33,714 nucleotides of DNA. Source: Paludibacteraceae bacterium (GTDB lineage Bacteria > Bacteroidota > Bacteroidia > Bacteroidales > Paludibacteraceae). The position numbers and the translations under genes are program-made. The stretch lies in the NCBI GenBank assembly GCA_017553575.1, contig JAFZKQ010000070.1, positions 1 through 33,714 of the forward strand, read 5' to 3'. How positions within the stretch are numbered: the first letter of the stretch is position 1; the number at the start of each line of letters is the position of its first letter. A model generated the notes under the pieces. The model worked only from the letters and a program-made list of their open reading frames with translations. It did no database searches and was not told where the DNA came from. Below, piece after piece: positions 20,428 through 30,085 of this stretch.

Positions 20428-23046
20428 TTATTTTCCTATCTTTCCGCAAAGGAGCTCAAATGCCTCAGAAAGACCTCCGGCATTCTTACCTCCAGCTTGT
20501 GCGAAGAAAGGCTGACCACCGCCACCACCTTGGATCAACTTAGCCGCGTCACGCACCATTTGGGTTGCATTATTTCCAGCAGCGACCAACGTATCGGAAA
20601 GAGCGATTGTCAACGTTGGCTTTCCTTCTACTGAAGTTGCCGCCACGAATGCCATATCCTCCTTAACCGTGTTGCGGATTTGGAACGCAATGGATTTAAC
20701 CATATCCGGCGTATAAGAGCCTTGCAAGGTAATCAATTTAACCCCGCCCTTGTTCTCTGCCTTGGCAATCAACTCATCCTTCATCTTAGCGACTTTCTCT
20801 TGTTGATGAGCCTCTACAGCCTTCTTCAACTCCGCATTCTCATCCATTGCCTTCTTGATGGCTTGAACCAGATTTGGTGTATTGTTGAAGATGTTCTTCA
20901 AATCACGAACCATATCTTGAAGGTCGTCCATAGACTCCTCTACCTTCTCCGCAGAGATAGCCTCGATACGACGGACGCCGGCTGCCACGGAACTCTCGGA
21001 AATGATGCGAATCATACCGATTTCACCTGTTGCCTTCACGTGTGTACCACCACAAAGCTCCATAGATGGACCATATTTAATCATACGAACCGTGTCACCA
21101 TACTTCTCGCCGAATAGGGCAATTGCACCCATTTCACGAGCCTTGTCGATAGGAAGGTCGCGGAACTCCTCCAACGGAATGTTTTGACGAACCAACTCAT
21201 TGGCCAACTTCTCAGCCTTGCGAAGCTCTTCGTCCGTCACCTTTTGGAAGTGGGAGAAGTCGAATCGCAAAGAATCAGCCGAAACCAACGATCCTTTTTG
21301 CTCCACATGCGTACCCAAAACTTGGCGCAAAGCATAATCCAACAAGTGTGTAGCAGTATGGTTACAAGCCGTCTGCTGACGTTTCTTCAAATCAATCACA
21401 GCGTGGAATGAGGAAGTGAGGTCGGAAGGCAATTTCTTCATCAAATGAACTGTCAAGTTGTTTTCCTTCTTCGTATCCAACACCTCATATTTAACTCCAT
21501 CTGCCTCTATATAACCAGAATCGCCCATCTGACCTCCCATCTCTGCATAGAAAGGAGTCTTGTCAAATACGACTTGGAACAATTCCGTATTCTTTTGCTT
21601 GATCTTACGGTAACGCAAAACATCAATGTCTGCCTCAAAGAAGTCGTAACCGATGAATTTAGACTCGCCCTCCTTCAAGGTCACCCAGTCGCCCGTTTCG
21701 ACACTCGCAGCATTACGAGCACGCTCCTTCTGCTTCTGCATCTCCACGTTGAACTCCTCCTCATTGATGGTCATACCGTTTTCGCGAAGAATCAACTCCG
21801 TCAAATCGAGAGGGAAACCGAACGTATCATACAAAGTAAAGCCGTCCACACCAGAAATTTGGCTCTTTCCTGCCGCTTTCGTCTCAGCCATCACCTTGTC
21901 CAACAAACGGATACCCGTCTCCAACGTACGCAAGAAAGAGTCCTCCTCCTCCTTGATAACCTTAACAACCAACTCTTGTTGTGCCTTCAACTCTGGGTAA
22001 GCGTCGCCCATGCTGTCGATCAAGGCAGGGAGCAACTTGTAAAGGAATGCCTGCTTCTGTCCGAGGAAGGTATATCCATAACGGACTGCACGGCGAAGGA
22101 TTCTTCTGATCACATAACCAGCCTTTGCGTTTGACGGCAACTGGCCATCCGTAATGGAGAATGAAATCGTACGGATGTGGTCAGCAACCACACGCATAGC
22201 AATGTCCGTCTCCTTTGACTTTCCGTATTCGCAACCGCAGATCTTACCAATCTCCTTGATGATAGGTTGGAAGACGTCCGTATCGTAGTTGGATTGCTTT
22301 CCTTGAAGAGCCATACAGAGGCGCTCGAATCCCATACCTGTATCGACATGCTTTGCAGGAAGAGGCTCCAACGAACCGTCAGCCTTGCGGTTATATTGCA
22401 TAAACACGTTGTTCCAAATCTCGATAACTTGAGGATGATCGTGGTTGACCAACGTCAGACCGTCCACCTTCTTTCTCTCCTCGTCAGAACGGAGGTCGAT
22501 ATGGATTTCCGAGCAAGGGCCACAAGGACCCGTATCGCCCATTTCCCAGAAGTTGTCGTGCTTGTTACCGTTGATGATTCTCTCCTTAGGAAGGAATTGC
22601 GCCCAGATCTCAGCAGCCTCCTCATCGCGGGAGAGTCCGTCCTCCTTGCTACCTTCGAAGACAGTAGCATAGAGTCTGTTCGGATCGATTTTCAAAACAT
22701 CCACCAAGTATTCCCAAGCCCAAGAGATGGCCTCTTTCTTGAAATAGTCGCCGAAAGACCAGTTTCCGAGCATCTCGAACATGGTGTGGTGGTATGTGTC
22801 ATGTCCAACCTCCTCCAAATCGTTATGCTTACCGCTTACACGCAAACACTTTTGGGAGTTCGCGACACGAGGGTATTTCCGAGGAGTGTTACCAAGGAAT
22901 ATATCCTTGAACTGGTTCATACCCGCATTGGTGAACATTAACGTGGGGTCGTTCTTTACGACCATAGGAGCCGAAGGGACGATTGTGTGTCCTTTCGAAG
23001 CGAAGAAATCAGTAAACGATTTGCGTATTTCCTTTGCTGTCAACAT
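20428..23046 (-). CDS. alaS: Alanyl-tRNA synthetase
   Basis: The enzyme charges tRNA-Ala with alanine and hydrolyses mischarged Ser/Gly-tRNA. At 872 residues it has the normal full length. The class II catalytic core starts at once (KEIRKSF, then the [11 protein letters not shown] segment and [12 protein letters not shown]). The editing domain shows HTATH (563-567) and CGGTH (C665, H669), which together bind zinc. The C-terminal C-Ala domain ends in a Gly-rich [14 protein letters not shown] segment. All expected motifs are present and the gene is intact. A -7 box lies at 23141-23148, giving a leader of about 90 bases with a small GC-rich stem. It is a single-gene unit ended by a strong hairpin. 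Confidence 0.98.
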   Translation of the reverse strand: MLTAKEIRKSFTDFFASKGHTIVPSAPMVVKNDPTLMFTNAGMNQFKDIFLGNTPRKYPRVANSQKCLRVSGKHNDLEEVGHDTYHHTMFEMLGNWSFGDYFKKEAISWAWEYLVDVLKIDPNRLYATVFEGSKEDGLSRDEEAAEIWAQFLPKERIINGNKHDNFWEMGDTGPCGPCSEIHIDLRSDEERKKVDGLTLVNHDHPQVIEIWNNVFMQYNRKADGSLEPLPAKHVDTGMGFERLCMALQGKQSNYDTDVFQPIIKEIGKICGCEYGKSKETDIAMRVVADHIRTISFSITDGQLPSNAKAGYVIRRILRRAVRYGYTFLGQKQAFLYKLLPALIDSMGDAYPELKAQQELVVKVIKEEEDSFLRTLETGIRLLDKVMAETKAAGKSQISGVDGFTLYDTFGFPLDLTELILRENGMTINEEEFNVEMQKQKERARNAASVETGDWVTLKEGESKFIGYDFFEADIDVLRYRKIKQKNTELFQVVFDKTPFYAEMGGQMGDSGYIEADGVKYEVLDTKKENNLTVHLMKKLPSDLTSSFHAVIDLKKRQQTACNHTATHLLDYALRQVLGTHVEQKGSLVSADSLRFDFSHFQKVTDEELRKAEKLANELVRQNIPLEEFRDLPIDKAREMGAIALFGEKYGDTVRMIKYGPSMELCGGTHVKATGEIGMIRIISESSVAAGVRRIEAISAEKVEESMDDLQDMVRDLKNIFNNTPNLVQAIKKAMDENAELKKAVEAHQQEKVAKMKDELIAKAENKGGVKLITLQGSYTPDMVKSIAFQIRNTVKEDMAFVAATSVEGKPTLTIALSDTLVAAGNNATQMVRDAAKLIQGGGGGQPFFAQAGGKNAGGLSEAFELLCGKIGK

Positions 23047-23140
23047 GATTAGTTATTTTTATTCTCTCCAAATTCTTGTTTAAGAGCGTGCCGTCCAACT
23101 TTTTAGTGTAATTACAAGGGGCACCCCCTTTATGAATGCG

Positions 23141-23148
23141 CAAATTTA
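23141..23148 (-). promoter_or_regulatory. -7 promoter box for alaS
   Basis: The minus strand reads TAAATTTG followed by CG, a full TAnnTTTG match. Transcription would start near 23134, with a leader of about 88 bases before the ATG at 23046. No TTTG lies at the -33 position. Confidence 0.45.
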
Positions 23149-23240
23149 CAAGAAAATATGTTATGATTTGAAAAAATGGCATAAGATTTTGGAGAGATTT
23201 CACCACACTGCTAATATTTTAGGGCAAAAAATTGACGCAT

Positions 23241-23277
23241 ATAAAAAACGACCCCACACCTCCGTGCAAGGTCGTTT
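23241..23277 (-). terminator. Terminator of the aldo/keto reductase gene
   Basis: AAACGACC (23247-23254) pairs exactly with GGTCGTTT (23270-23277) around a 15-base loop. On the minus strand it runs into a T-rich tail (complement of the A-run before 23249). It lies about 88 bases past the stop codon. Confidence 0.65.
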
Positions 23278-23364
23278 GTAAAAATCTATTGAGAATTAAG
23301 ATGAGGCTCTATCTGAAACTGGATGCGTCCATAGCATCCGCTTTAGGAAGCCCCTACGTTTTAA

Positions 23365-24408
23365 TTAACCAAGAATCTTTTCTATCTGCGTGAGTTCTTC
23401 TTCCGAGAAATCCAAATGTTCCAAGGCTTTCAGGTTGTCCATCAATTGGTTGACAGAACGGGCACCCACGATGACACTCGTCACTCGCCTATCCTTCAGC
23501 AACCAAGCCAAAGCCATCTCCGCCCAGGTCTGTCCCCGTTGCTCCGCCAAGGCATTCAAAGCCCGTATCTTCGCCAAAATGTCTGGCGTGATGGAGGATG
23601 CCGGCAAAAAGCTGTTCGGACGAGCCGCCCTTGAATCGGCTGGGACACCGTTGAGATACTTATTCGTCAGAAGTCCTTGCGCCAACGGAGAGAAAGCGAC
23701 CATACCGACGCCCTCCTGCTCCAACAGCGGAAGCAATCCCGGTTCTGTCCAACGATCGAACATCGAATATCGGGCCTGATGAACTAAGCATGGCACTTTG
23801 TGCTCCTTCAGGATAGCGACGGCTTGTTTCGTCTGCTCCACATCATAATTGGAGATGCCCACATAAAGGGCCTTGCCCTGCCTAACGATATCGGCCAACG
23901 CCCCCATCGTCTCTTCCAACGGCGTATTTGGGTCTGGTCGGTGAGAATAGAATATGTCCACATACTCCAAACCCATCCGTTTCAAGCTTTGGTTTAGGCT
24001 GGCCATCAAGTACTTGCGGCTACCCCACTCTCCATACGGACCCGGCCACATATCATATCCGGCCTTCGTGGTGATAATCAGTTCATCTCGATAGCGACCC
24101 AATCCATGTGCCAAAATCCGACCGAAATTCTCCTCTGCCGAACCTGGAACGGGACCATAGTTGTTTGCCAAGTCAAAGTGGGTAATTCCATTGTCGAATG
24201 CGGCATAGGCCACCTTCTCAAAATCCTCAAACACATCCACACTGCCGAAGTTGTGCCAAAGCCCTAAAGAGATGGCAGGCAACAGCAAACCACTCCGTCC
24301 ACAACGACGATAAGCCATGTTCGAATAACGGCTCTCCGCAGCCACATAGGGCAAAGCAGCATGAAGGTTGGGCGTCCCTACTTTTTGATTGATTTCATCG
24401 AATACCAT
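23365..24408 (-). CDS. Aldo/keto reductase, YghZ/Gpr-like
   Basis: The 347-residue product is an NADPH-dependent aldo/keto reductase of the AKR14 type. It resembles E. coli YghZ (L-glyceraldehyde-3-phosphate reductase) along its length: YRRCGRSGLLLPAISLGLWHNFG, then FDLANNYG with catalytic D79 and Y84, TKAGYDMWPGPYG with K115, and YSHRPDPNTP with H156. A late SVIVGARSVNQL segment binds the cofactor phosphate. YghZ detoxifies methylglyoxal and related aldehydes; a similar role here is inference. I start at ATG 24408. The frame extends to a TTG at 24435, but that lies in the T-rich tail of the upstream gene's terminator. The start could even be the Met 31 residues further in. Confidence 0.93.
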   Translation of the reverse strand: MVFDEINQKVGTPNLHAALPYVAAESRYSNMAYRRCGRSGLLLPAISLGLWHNFGSVDVFEDFEKVAYAAFDNGITHFDLANNYGPVPGSAEENFGRILAHGLGRYRDELIITTKAGYDMWPGPYGEWGSRKYLMASLNQSLKRMGLEYVDIFYSHRPDPNTPLEETMGALADIVRQGKALYVGISNYDVEQTKQAVAILKEHKVPCLVHQARYSMFDRWTEPGLLPLLEQEGVGMVAFSPLAQGLLTNKYLNGVPADSRAARPNSFLPASSITPDILAKIRALNALAEQRGQTWAEMALAWLLKDRRVTSVIVGARSVNQLMDNLKALEHLDFSEEELTQIEKILG

Positions 24409-24431
24409 AAAACACCAATCTAAACATTTAT

Positions 24432-24460
24432 ACAAAAAAGGGAAGGTCTAGGCCTTCCCC
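24432..24460 (-). terminator. Terminator of the 24477-25148 gene
   Basis: GGGAAGG (24440-24446) pairs with CCTTCCC (24453-24459) around a 6-base loop, followed on the minus strand by six T (complement of 24434-24439). It lies 17 bases past the stop codon. Confidence 0.85.
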
Positions 24461-24476
24461 CTAAAACAATTATATT

Positions 24477-25148
24477 TTATTGAAGTTCTGGATCTACAAT
24501 TCTAAACGAATTGATAATCGAGATACACTCTTGATACTTAGGAGAGTTAGTGGTAACATACTCATTATCCAAAGAAAGAGTTACCATATACAACTTTCCG
24601 TCTTTATAAACAAAATAGTTTGCCTGATAATAGCCGAATTTATCTCTCACCTCGATAAGAGTACCCGTATTTTTCCCTACTTGGACAAAATCCATACCGC
24701 CCACATATTCATATTCCAAATCAGGATTATCGCCTGTCTGATCATAGTCACCCTCCAAAACATAATGGAATTCCCCTATGAAACTGTTTGCCTCCTCTTC
24801 AGAAGAGAACTCCTTATCAAAACGAGCGAAATAGATGAGGGTTTTATACACAGAATGATCAAAGAGATAGATAGAATCCTCTCTCAAATACGTAACAATA
24901 CAATCCCTTGAGTATTCAGCTTCATAACCCTCTTGATTTTTAAACTTATCATAATAACTAAGGCCCCAAGTTCCTTGAGGAAATACGGCGAACATTCCAT
25001 AGGTTTTAGGCAACCCCACCTTACCCGTAGGAATATCATCAATATCCGTTCTACCCAAATCAATTATATCTTCATCATCGTCCTTAGAACAAGAGACTGC
25101 AAATAGAGAGCACAGTCCCAACAATAAAACCAACTTCCAGTTTTTCAT
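24477..25148 (-). CDS. Lipoprotein of unknown function, paralog A of a tandem pair
   Basis: The 223-residue product begins MKNWKL and a Leu-rich core ending Ala-Val-Ser-Cys (C20), a clear lipobox, then a Lys/Asp-rich stretch typical of exported Bacteroidota lipoproteins. The mature part shares many blocks with the 25375-26022 protein: SRDCI, YLREDS, DKEFSSEEEA against DKTFSSEAEA, YVLEGDYDQTG, TLIEV, GYYQANYFVY, VTLSL and KYQECISIIN. I recognise no family. The paralogs probably arose by tandem duplication, since their upstream sequences also match. It has its own promoter-like box (25185-25192) and terminator, so it can be expressed alone. Confidence 0.8.
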   Translation of the reverse strand: MKNWKLVLLLGLCSLFAVSCSKDDDEDIIDLGRTDIDDIPTGKVGLPKTYGMFAVFPQGTWGLSYYDKFKNQEGYEAEYSRDCIVTYLREDSIYLFDHSVYKTLIYFARFDKEFSSEEEANSFIGEFHYVLEGDYDQTGDNPDLEYEYVGGMDFVQVGKNTGTLIEVRDKFGYYQANYFVYKDGKLYMVTLSLDNEYVTTNSPKYQECISIINSFRIVDPELQ

Positions 25149-25184
25149 AACATTTACCTTATTAATAAATTATACTATAGTCCT

Positions 25185-25192
25185 CAAAAATA
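25185..25192 (-). promoter_or_regulatory. -7 promoter box for lipoprotein paralog A
   Basis: The minus strand reads TATTTTTG (TAnnTTTG) 37 bases upstream of the ATG. A box at the same relative place is found upstream of paralog B, which supports it. No -33 TTTG. Confidence 0.4.
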
Positions 25193-25322
25193 ATAAATAT
25201 TTGGCAATCAATGCATATTTGCACCTATTTTTTCAAAAGAATCTAAAAACAGGGCCTTTGGGGAAGCTGTTTTCATTGAACGAAATTATGCTAGAAGAGC
25301 GATTGGCAAGATACCAAATCAC

Positions 25323-25349
25323 AAAAAAAGGAAGAGGTCACCCCCTTCC
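25323..25349 (-). terminator. Terminator of lipoprotein paralog B
   Basis: GGAAGAGG (25330-25337) pairs with CCCCTTCC (25342-25349) with one mismatch, followed on the minus strand by seven T (complement of 25323-25329). It begins 26 bases past the stop codon. Confidence 0.78.
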
Positions 25350-25374
25350 CTTCAAAATCGACTTATTCAACTTG

Positions 25375-26022
25375 TTAATCAACTAGCTTAAATGTATTTA
25401 GAATGGAAATACACTCTTGATATTTAGCATCTTTAGAATCATAATGTTCAGATTTCAACGAGAGTGTGACCCAATATAATCGGCCTCCATCATAAACAAA
25501 ATGATTCGCTTGGTAATAGCCTTGCTTGTCTATCACCTCTATAAGAGAAGCGTTATAATCATTCAACTGAACAGATTTAACTTCGCTCACGAATTTATAG
25601 TTCATATTTGGCAAGTTTTCCCCCGTCTTATCATAACTACCATCTAAGACATACTGCAAATCAGAGACAAAATCCTTTGCTTCCGCCTCCGACGAGAAGG
25701 TTTTATCCAAACGACAGAAATAGATGATGGTATAATAAGAATTTTTTCCTGAAGACTGAGAATATACAGAATCCTCCCTCAAATAGGTGGCAATGCAATC
25801 TCTTGAGTATATCGCCCGAGAGTCATCATACTTAAAATCATAAAAGTAGGAGCAACCCCATGAATCTACAGGGAAAATTGCAGTCACTCCATAATCCTTT
25901 GGCAATGACACCTTATCTTCCACCAACTCAGGATCCGAGTTGTCATCATCCTTGGAACAAGCCCCCAAAAATAGAGAAGAGGCCCCAACCAACAACACTA
26001 AAATTAATTTCCAATTTTTCAT
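25375..26022 (-). CDS. Lipoprotein of unknown function, paralog B of a tandem pair
   Basis: This 215-residue protein starts MKNWKLILVLL and carries a lipobox ending Leu-Gly-Ala-Cys (C21), then a KDDDNSD stretch. The frame is open 20 codons further upstream to 26082, but that extension is Phe-rich, lacks a start site and would bury the signal peptide, so I chose ATG 26022. The mature domain is paralogous to the 24477-25148 protein in most blocks, including the Trp-Gly-x-Ser-Tyr motif, SRDCIATYLREDS, YVLDGSYDKTGEN and YQECISILNTF. Function is unknown. It is an envelope protein, probably facing the periplasm or cell surface. Confidence 0.8.
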   Translation of the reverse strand: MKNWKLILVLLVGASSLFLGACSKDDDNSDPELVEDKVSLPKDYGVTAIFPVDSWGCSYFYDFKYDDSRAIYSRDCIATYLREDSVYSQSSGKNSYYTIIYFCRLDKTFSSEAEAKDFVSDLQYVLDGSYDKTGENLPNMNYKFVSEVKSVQLNDYNASLIEVIDKQGYYQANHFVYDGGRLYWVTLSLKSEHYDSKDAKYQECISILNTFKLVD

Positions 26023-26057
26023 AAAATACCTTATTAAATAAATTATACTATCTTTTC

Positions 26058-26065
26058 CAAAGATA
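26058..26065 (-). promoter_or_regulatory. -7 promoter box for lipoprotein paralog B
   Basis: The minus strand reads TATCTTTG, a full TAnnTTTG match 36 bases upstream of the ATG at 26022, at almost the same distance as in paralog A. No -33 TTTG. Confidence 0.45.
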
Positions 26066-26228
26066 ATGAAAAAAAAGAACATCTCCGCCTATTCTCAACT
26101 ATTTTTACAAGTCCATCTTTTAAAACAATCGTTTGCATAAATGAAAGAATTTTGCGAATATTGCATTATGGTTGTGTGTTCCATACAGCCAACCGAAACA
26201 AGAAAGAATTAACACAAATAACAAAATC

Positions 26229-26942
26229 ATGGCAAACAAGTATAACAGAATTCTGCTGAAACTGAGTGGTGAATCGCTTATGGGAGAAAAAGGGTATGGT
26301 ATCGACGAAAACAGATTGCACGATTACGCCGTTCAAATCAAGGAAATAGCTGACATGGGCATCCAAATCGGTATCGTAATCGGTGGCGGAAACATCTTCC
26401 GTGGACTTAGCGGTGCAAAAAAAGGGTTCGACCGTGTGAAGGGAGACCAAATGGGTATGTTGGCCACCGTCATCAACAGCCTCGCTCTCAACTCCGCCCT
26501 TACTAGCGTGGGTGCCAAATCTCGCGTCCTGACAGCTATCCGCATGGAACCTATCGGCGAATTCTACAGCAAGGACAAAGCCATAGAGACGCTAAACAGA
26601 GGTGAAATCGCCATATTCTCGGCAGGTACGGGAAATCCGTTCTTCACAACAGATACAGGTTCTTCTTTGCGTGGAATCGAAATCGAAGCGGATGTCATGC
26701 TAAAGGGTACTCGTGTGGATGGTATCTATACGGCTGACCCTGAAAAGGATCCAACAGCCACAAAATTCGACGACATCTCCTACGATGAGGTCTTGGCTAG
26801 AGATCTTAAGGTGATGGACTTGAGTGCCACGGTGATGTGTAGAGACAACAACTTGCCTATCGTCGTGTTCAACATGGACAAATTGGGCAACTTGAAGAAA
26901 GTTCTCTCTGGCGAACCTATCGGTACTTATGTACACGCTTAA
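26229..26942 (+). CDS. pyrH: UMP kinase
   Basis: The enzyme phosphorylates UMP to UDP in pyrimidine synthesis, working as a cytoplasmic hexamer. The 237-residue product has the amino-acid-kinase fold: KYNRILLKLSGESLMG at the start (phosphate-binding Lys and Gly), IGIVIGGGNIFRG, the MGMLATVINSLAL helix, FSAGTGNPFFTTDT for phosphate and UMP contact, and GTRVDGIYTADPEKD. I start at ATG 26229. The frame is open to TTG 26172, but that would add 19 residues absent from the family. In many genomes pyrH sits between tsf and frr, but here it is flanked by a lipoprotein gene and an M16 peptidase gene. A strong terminator follows. Confidence 0.96.
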   Translation: MANKYNRILLKLSGESLMGEKGYGIDENRLHDYAVQIKEIADMGIQIGIVIGGGNIFRGLSGAKKGFDRVKGDQMGMLATVINSLALNSALTSVGAKSRVLTAIRMEPIGEFYSKDKAIETLNRGEIAIFSAGTGNPFFTTDTGSSLRGIEIEADVMLKGTRVDGIYTADPEKDPTATKFDDISYDEVLARDLKVMDLSATVMCRDNNLPIVVFNMDKLGNLKKVLSGEPIGTYVHA

Positions 26943-26971
26943 GCAAGAAAATTAAAAGTTAAAATTAAGAT

Positions 26972-27004
26972 AGTCCTCCGGAAGATTTCGGGGGACTTTT
27001 TTTA
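26972..27004 (+). terminator. Terminator of pyrH
   Basis: AGTCCTCCG (26972-26980) and CGGGGGACT (26989-26997) form a 9-base stem with one G-T pair and an 8-base loop, followed by a run of seven T. Confidence 0.88.
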
Positions 27005-27175
27005 TCCATCAAACAGGCAACACCTTAACATTGGCTTACTCCTTCTCGCATCGAAGAGTCCCTTGTTTCCTGAATAGGCGGGCAATTTCCATAAAGCCTG
27101 TTCTGCTCATTTCCTAAACGTTGCTAAAATTTGTTTTTTTCTACAAAAACGGGGCATTCCTATCCTTATGAATAT

Positions 27176-27183
27176 TATTTTTG
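27176..27183 (+). promoter_or_regulatory. -7 promoter box for the M16 peptidase gene
   Basis: TATTTTTG matches TAnnTTTG. Transcription would start near 27190, just before the cluster of candidate ATG codons at 27193, 27202 and 27205, so it rules out the upstream TTG at 27181. No -33 TTTG. Confidence 0.45.
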
Positions 27184-27192
27184 TGGAAACAA

Positions 27193-30015
27193 ATGATTTT
27201 GATGATGAAAAAGAACATTACAATTCTCTTATTCGCCCTCATGGGTGCCAGCGTTTCCGCCCAGAAGCCGTTGGAGCCCCTCCCCATGGATCCGGACTTA
27301 CGGTATGGTGTCATGGAAAACGGTTTGACCTACTATATCCGTCACAACGACGTGGTGCCTGAACGAGCAGACTTCTATATCGTACAAAATGTGGGAGCCA
27401 TCTTGGAAGAAGACAGCCAAAACGGTCTGGCCCACTTCCTTGAACACATTGCCTTCAACGGAACGACCCATTTTCCGGGCAAATCCCTGATCAACTACTT
27501 TGAAACCATCGGAGTGAAATTCGGCGCCAACATCAACGCCTACACCTCCCTCGACCAAACCGTATACAACTTGACCTCTGTGCCAACCAACCGGGATGGC
27601 ATCGTGGACACGGCCCTGCTCGTCCTCCACGACTGGTCTGGATTCATCTCCATGGAACCCGATGAAATCGACAAAGAACGAGGGGTCATCCGTGAGGAAT
27701 GGCGAACAAGGGCCAACGCCAACAGACGTATTTGGTCCAAATCGTTGCCCATTCTCTACCGTAACTCCCAATACGCAAAAAGGGATGTCATCGGCGACAC
27801 AGCCGTCATCAACAATTTCAAGCCACAAACACTCCGCGATTTCTACCAGAAATGGTATCGCCCCGATTTGCAAGGTTTGATTATCGTGGGCGACATCAAC
27901 GTGGACTCCGTAGAAGCAACGCTCAAGAGACTATTTACCGACGTCCCTAAACGAATCAATCCTACCCCACGGCCTTACTTCCAATTGGAAGACAACGAAG
28001 ACCCGATTGTGGCCATCATTACCGATGCGGAGGCTCGACAGACCCGTATCGACGTGGAGTTTAGGCACGAGCCCCAATCCGACCGTTCAAGAGCTTCGTT
28101 GGCCGGCTATATTGCCTCCATCTACCAAAACCTGATCGGAAACATGTTGGGGCAACGTTTGGATGAAATCTGCCAAAAAGCAGACGCCCCTATCGCCGGA
28201 GCCTATGCTGAATATGGGGAGCTGGTCAGGACCAAGGATGTCTTTGAACTATTGGCCATTGCCCACGACGGCCGCGAATTGGACGCCTTGAAAACTTTGT
28301 TGACGGAGGCCGAGCGTGTCAGACGATTCGGGTTCACCCAAACCGAGCTCGACCGTGCGAAAATAGAACTGCTCAGTCGGATGGAGAAGGCTTACAACGA
28401 AAGGAACAAGACCAAGAACAACACGTATGTCCAAGAGTACATCAATAATTTCCTCCGTTTCGAACCTATCCCTGGCATAACTTGGGAATTCAAGACGCTA
28501 CAATCGGTCTTGTCATCCATCACGTTGGAGCAACTCAACGATGTGGCCAAGAAATATATCGGCGAGAAGAACATGACGGTCATGATCTCCGGTGCAGAAA
28601 AGAACGCTGCCCTCCTACCTAACGAAAAGTCCGTACTCAATGCCATCGACGAGGTACGAGGATTGGCTCTAACCCCTTATCAGGAGAAAGAATTGGGCGG
28701 AAATTTGGTGGAGAAGATGCCGAAAAAAGGAAAGGTGAAGAAAGAAACGGTCAACGAGAACCTCGGAGCCAAAGTCTGGACACTTTCCAACGGCATGAGA
28801 GTCGTGCTAAAACCGACGAAATTGAAGGAAGACGAAATCCTGCTCTACGCCTACAGCGAGGGCGGTCTCTCCCTTATCGACAACTTGAACGAGTTGCCTT
28901 CGGGTATGCTTTGTGCCTCCGTGGTGGAAAACAACGGATTAGGCAATTTCAACATGATTGATTTAAGCAAGAAGTTGGCCGGAAAGGTGCTCAGCATCTC
29001 CCCTTCCGTCGGCTCCTACGAAGAGACGATTTCGGGCAGTTCGTCCGTCAAAGACGTTGAGACCCTGTTGCAACTCTTCTACCTCTATTTCACCTCCGTG
29101 AGAGAAGACAACGAGGGCTACTCTGCCCTATGCAACCAATACAAGACCTACTTGACAAACAAAGTATTGGATCCAAATTCAGCCTTCTCTGACAGTGTGA
29201 AGGTGACAGCCAACCAACACGACAAGCGTACGGCTCCATTCAACTTGGAGATGTTGGGCAAGGTGGACCAAAAGAAGGCGTTGGAACTCTTCAAAGGACG
29301 TTTTGAAAACCCAGCGGACTTCACCGTCTATCTCGTCGGAAACATCGACGAAGAGCAAATGAAGCCACTCATCCTCACCTATTTAGGAGGACTCAAGAAA
29401 CAAGGCAATTTGGAGAAATGGAAAGATCAAGGCACACGCAAACCTAAGGGTATCGTGAAGAACTATTTCGAAAAAGAGCTGAAAGTGGAAAAGGCTTCAA
29501 ATTTCGTCCTCTATAGCGGTGCGATGGACTTCACCATGGAGAACCGCATTGCCATGGGCATGATTGCTGACATCTTGCGGATGCGCTACACGGACTCTCT
29601 CCGCGAACAGGAAGGAGGCACCTATGGCGTTAGTGTCCGCGGAGGCGTTTCCAGCAAACCTATCCAGGAAGCCACCCTACAAATGACCTTCGACACCGAT
29701 CCGAAACTTCAGGCGAAAATGATTTCGTTGATCCACAGCGAAGTGGACTCCATTTGCAAAAACGGTCCAAAAGCCTCTGATTTCCAAAAGGTAAAAGAGA
29801 ATCTCACGAAGAACTTCCAAAGCAACCAAAAAGAAAACAGATGGTGGTTGAATACGCTCATCGCTTACTATAAGGATGGCGACGACATAACTCAAGACTA
29901 TATGCGCATAGTGGATGGTATGACCCAAGAAAAACTTCGCCAAGTACTCAACCGCTTGGTTGACCAAAAGAATGTTATCGAAGTTGTCATGTCACCAAAG
30001 AAGGAGGGAAAATAA
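27193..30015 (+). CDS. M16-family zinc metallopeptidase (insulinase/pitrilysin type), exported
   Basis: The 940-residue protein begins with a signal peptide ending Ser-Val-Ser-Ala-Gln, so it should be periplasmic. The first M16 repeat starts at RYGVMENGLTYYIRHN and holds the inverted zinc motif HFLEH (81-85) and a downstream Glu in IREEWR. A second M16 repeat starts near VWTLSNGMRVVLKPT (about 525) without a zinc motif, as expected for the inactive half. Such peptidases degrade short peptides inside a closed clamshell. Start choice is uncertain among ATG 27193, 27202 and 27205; the predicted transcription start near 27190 would make 27193 almost leaderless, so 27202 or 27205 may be used. It is a single gene with a hairpin downstream. 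Confidence 0.94.
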   Translation: MILMMKKNITILLFALMGASVSAQKPLEPLPMDPDLRYGVMENGLTYYIRHNDVVPERADFYIVQNVGAILEEDSQNGLAHFLEHIAFNGTTHFPGKSLINYFETIGVKFGANINAYTSLDQTVYNLTSVPTNRDGIVDTALLVLHDWSGFISMEPDEIDKERGVIREEWRTRANANRRIWSKSLPILYRNSQYAKRDVIGDTAVINNFKPQTLRDFYQKWYRPDLQGLIIVGDINVDSVEATLKRLFTDVPKRINPTPRPYFQLEDNEDPIVAIITDAEARQTRIDVEFRHEPQSDRSRASLAGYIASIYQNLIGNMLGQRLDEICQKADAPIAGAYAEYGELVRTKDVFELLAIAHDGRELDALKTLLTEAERVRRFGFTQTELDRAKIELLSRMEKAYNERNKTKNNTYVQEYINNFLRFEPIPGITWEFKTLQSVLSSITLEQLNDVAKKYIGEKNMTVMISGAEKNAALLPNEKSVLNAIDEVRGLALTPYQEKELGGNLVEKMPKKGKVKKETVNENLGAKVWTLSNGMRVVLKPTKLKEDEILLYAYSEGGLSLIDNLNELPSGMLCASVVENNGLGNFNMIDLSKKLAGKVLSISPSVGSYEETISGSSSVKDVETLLQLFYLYFTSVREDNEGYSALCNQYKTYLTNKVLDPNSAFSDSVKVTANQHDKRTAPFNLEMLGKVDQKKALELFKGRFENPADFTVYLVGNIDEEQMKPLILTYLGGLKKQGNLEKWKDQGTRKPKGIVKNYFEKELKVEKASNFVLYSGAMDFTMENRIAMGMIADILRMRYTDSLREQEGGTYGVSVRGGVSSKPIQEATLQMTFDTDPKLQAKMISLIHSEVDSICKNGPKASDFQKVKENLTKNFQSNQKENRWWLNTLIAYYKDGDDITQDYMRIVDGMTQEKLRQVLNRLVDQKNVIEVVMSPKKEGK

Positions 30016-30045
30016 AAAATCCCTTTTCATCTAATAAATTAAAGC

Positions 30046-30085
30046 AAAGGCTTGGAATCTCATTCGAGAATCCGAGCCTTTCATA
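30046..30085 (+). terminator. Terminator-like hairpin after the M16 gene
   Basis: AAAGGCTTGGA (30046-30056) pairs with TCCGAGCCTTT (30071-30081) with one G-T pair, and an inner CTC/GAG extends the stem. The T-run is short and broken, so termination may be inefficient. Confidence 0.65.

Larger units (their letters stand above)
23047..23364. other. Gene-free region: alaS leader and promoter, aldo/keto reductase terminator
   Basis: This 318-base gap holds no gene. From right to left it has a small stem GGATGC/GCATCC (23321-23339), the terminator of the reductase gene (23241-23277), the alaS -7 box (23141-23148) and a short AAGGGG/CCCCTT stem (near 23117-23131) that would lie in the alaS leader. 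Confidence 0.55.

Noticed and set aside
24409-24435. Longer N-terminus of the aldo/keto reductase from TTG 24435
   Set aside because: The start would lie in the T-rich tail of the upstream gene's terminator, and the added residues lack family similarity.
26172-26228. Longer N-terminus of pyrH from TTG 26172
   Set aside because: The 19 extra residues are not part of the UMP kinase family, and ATG 26229 gives the usual length.
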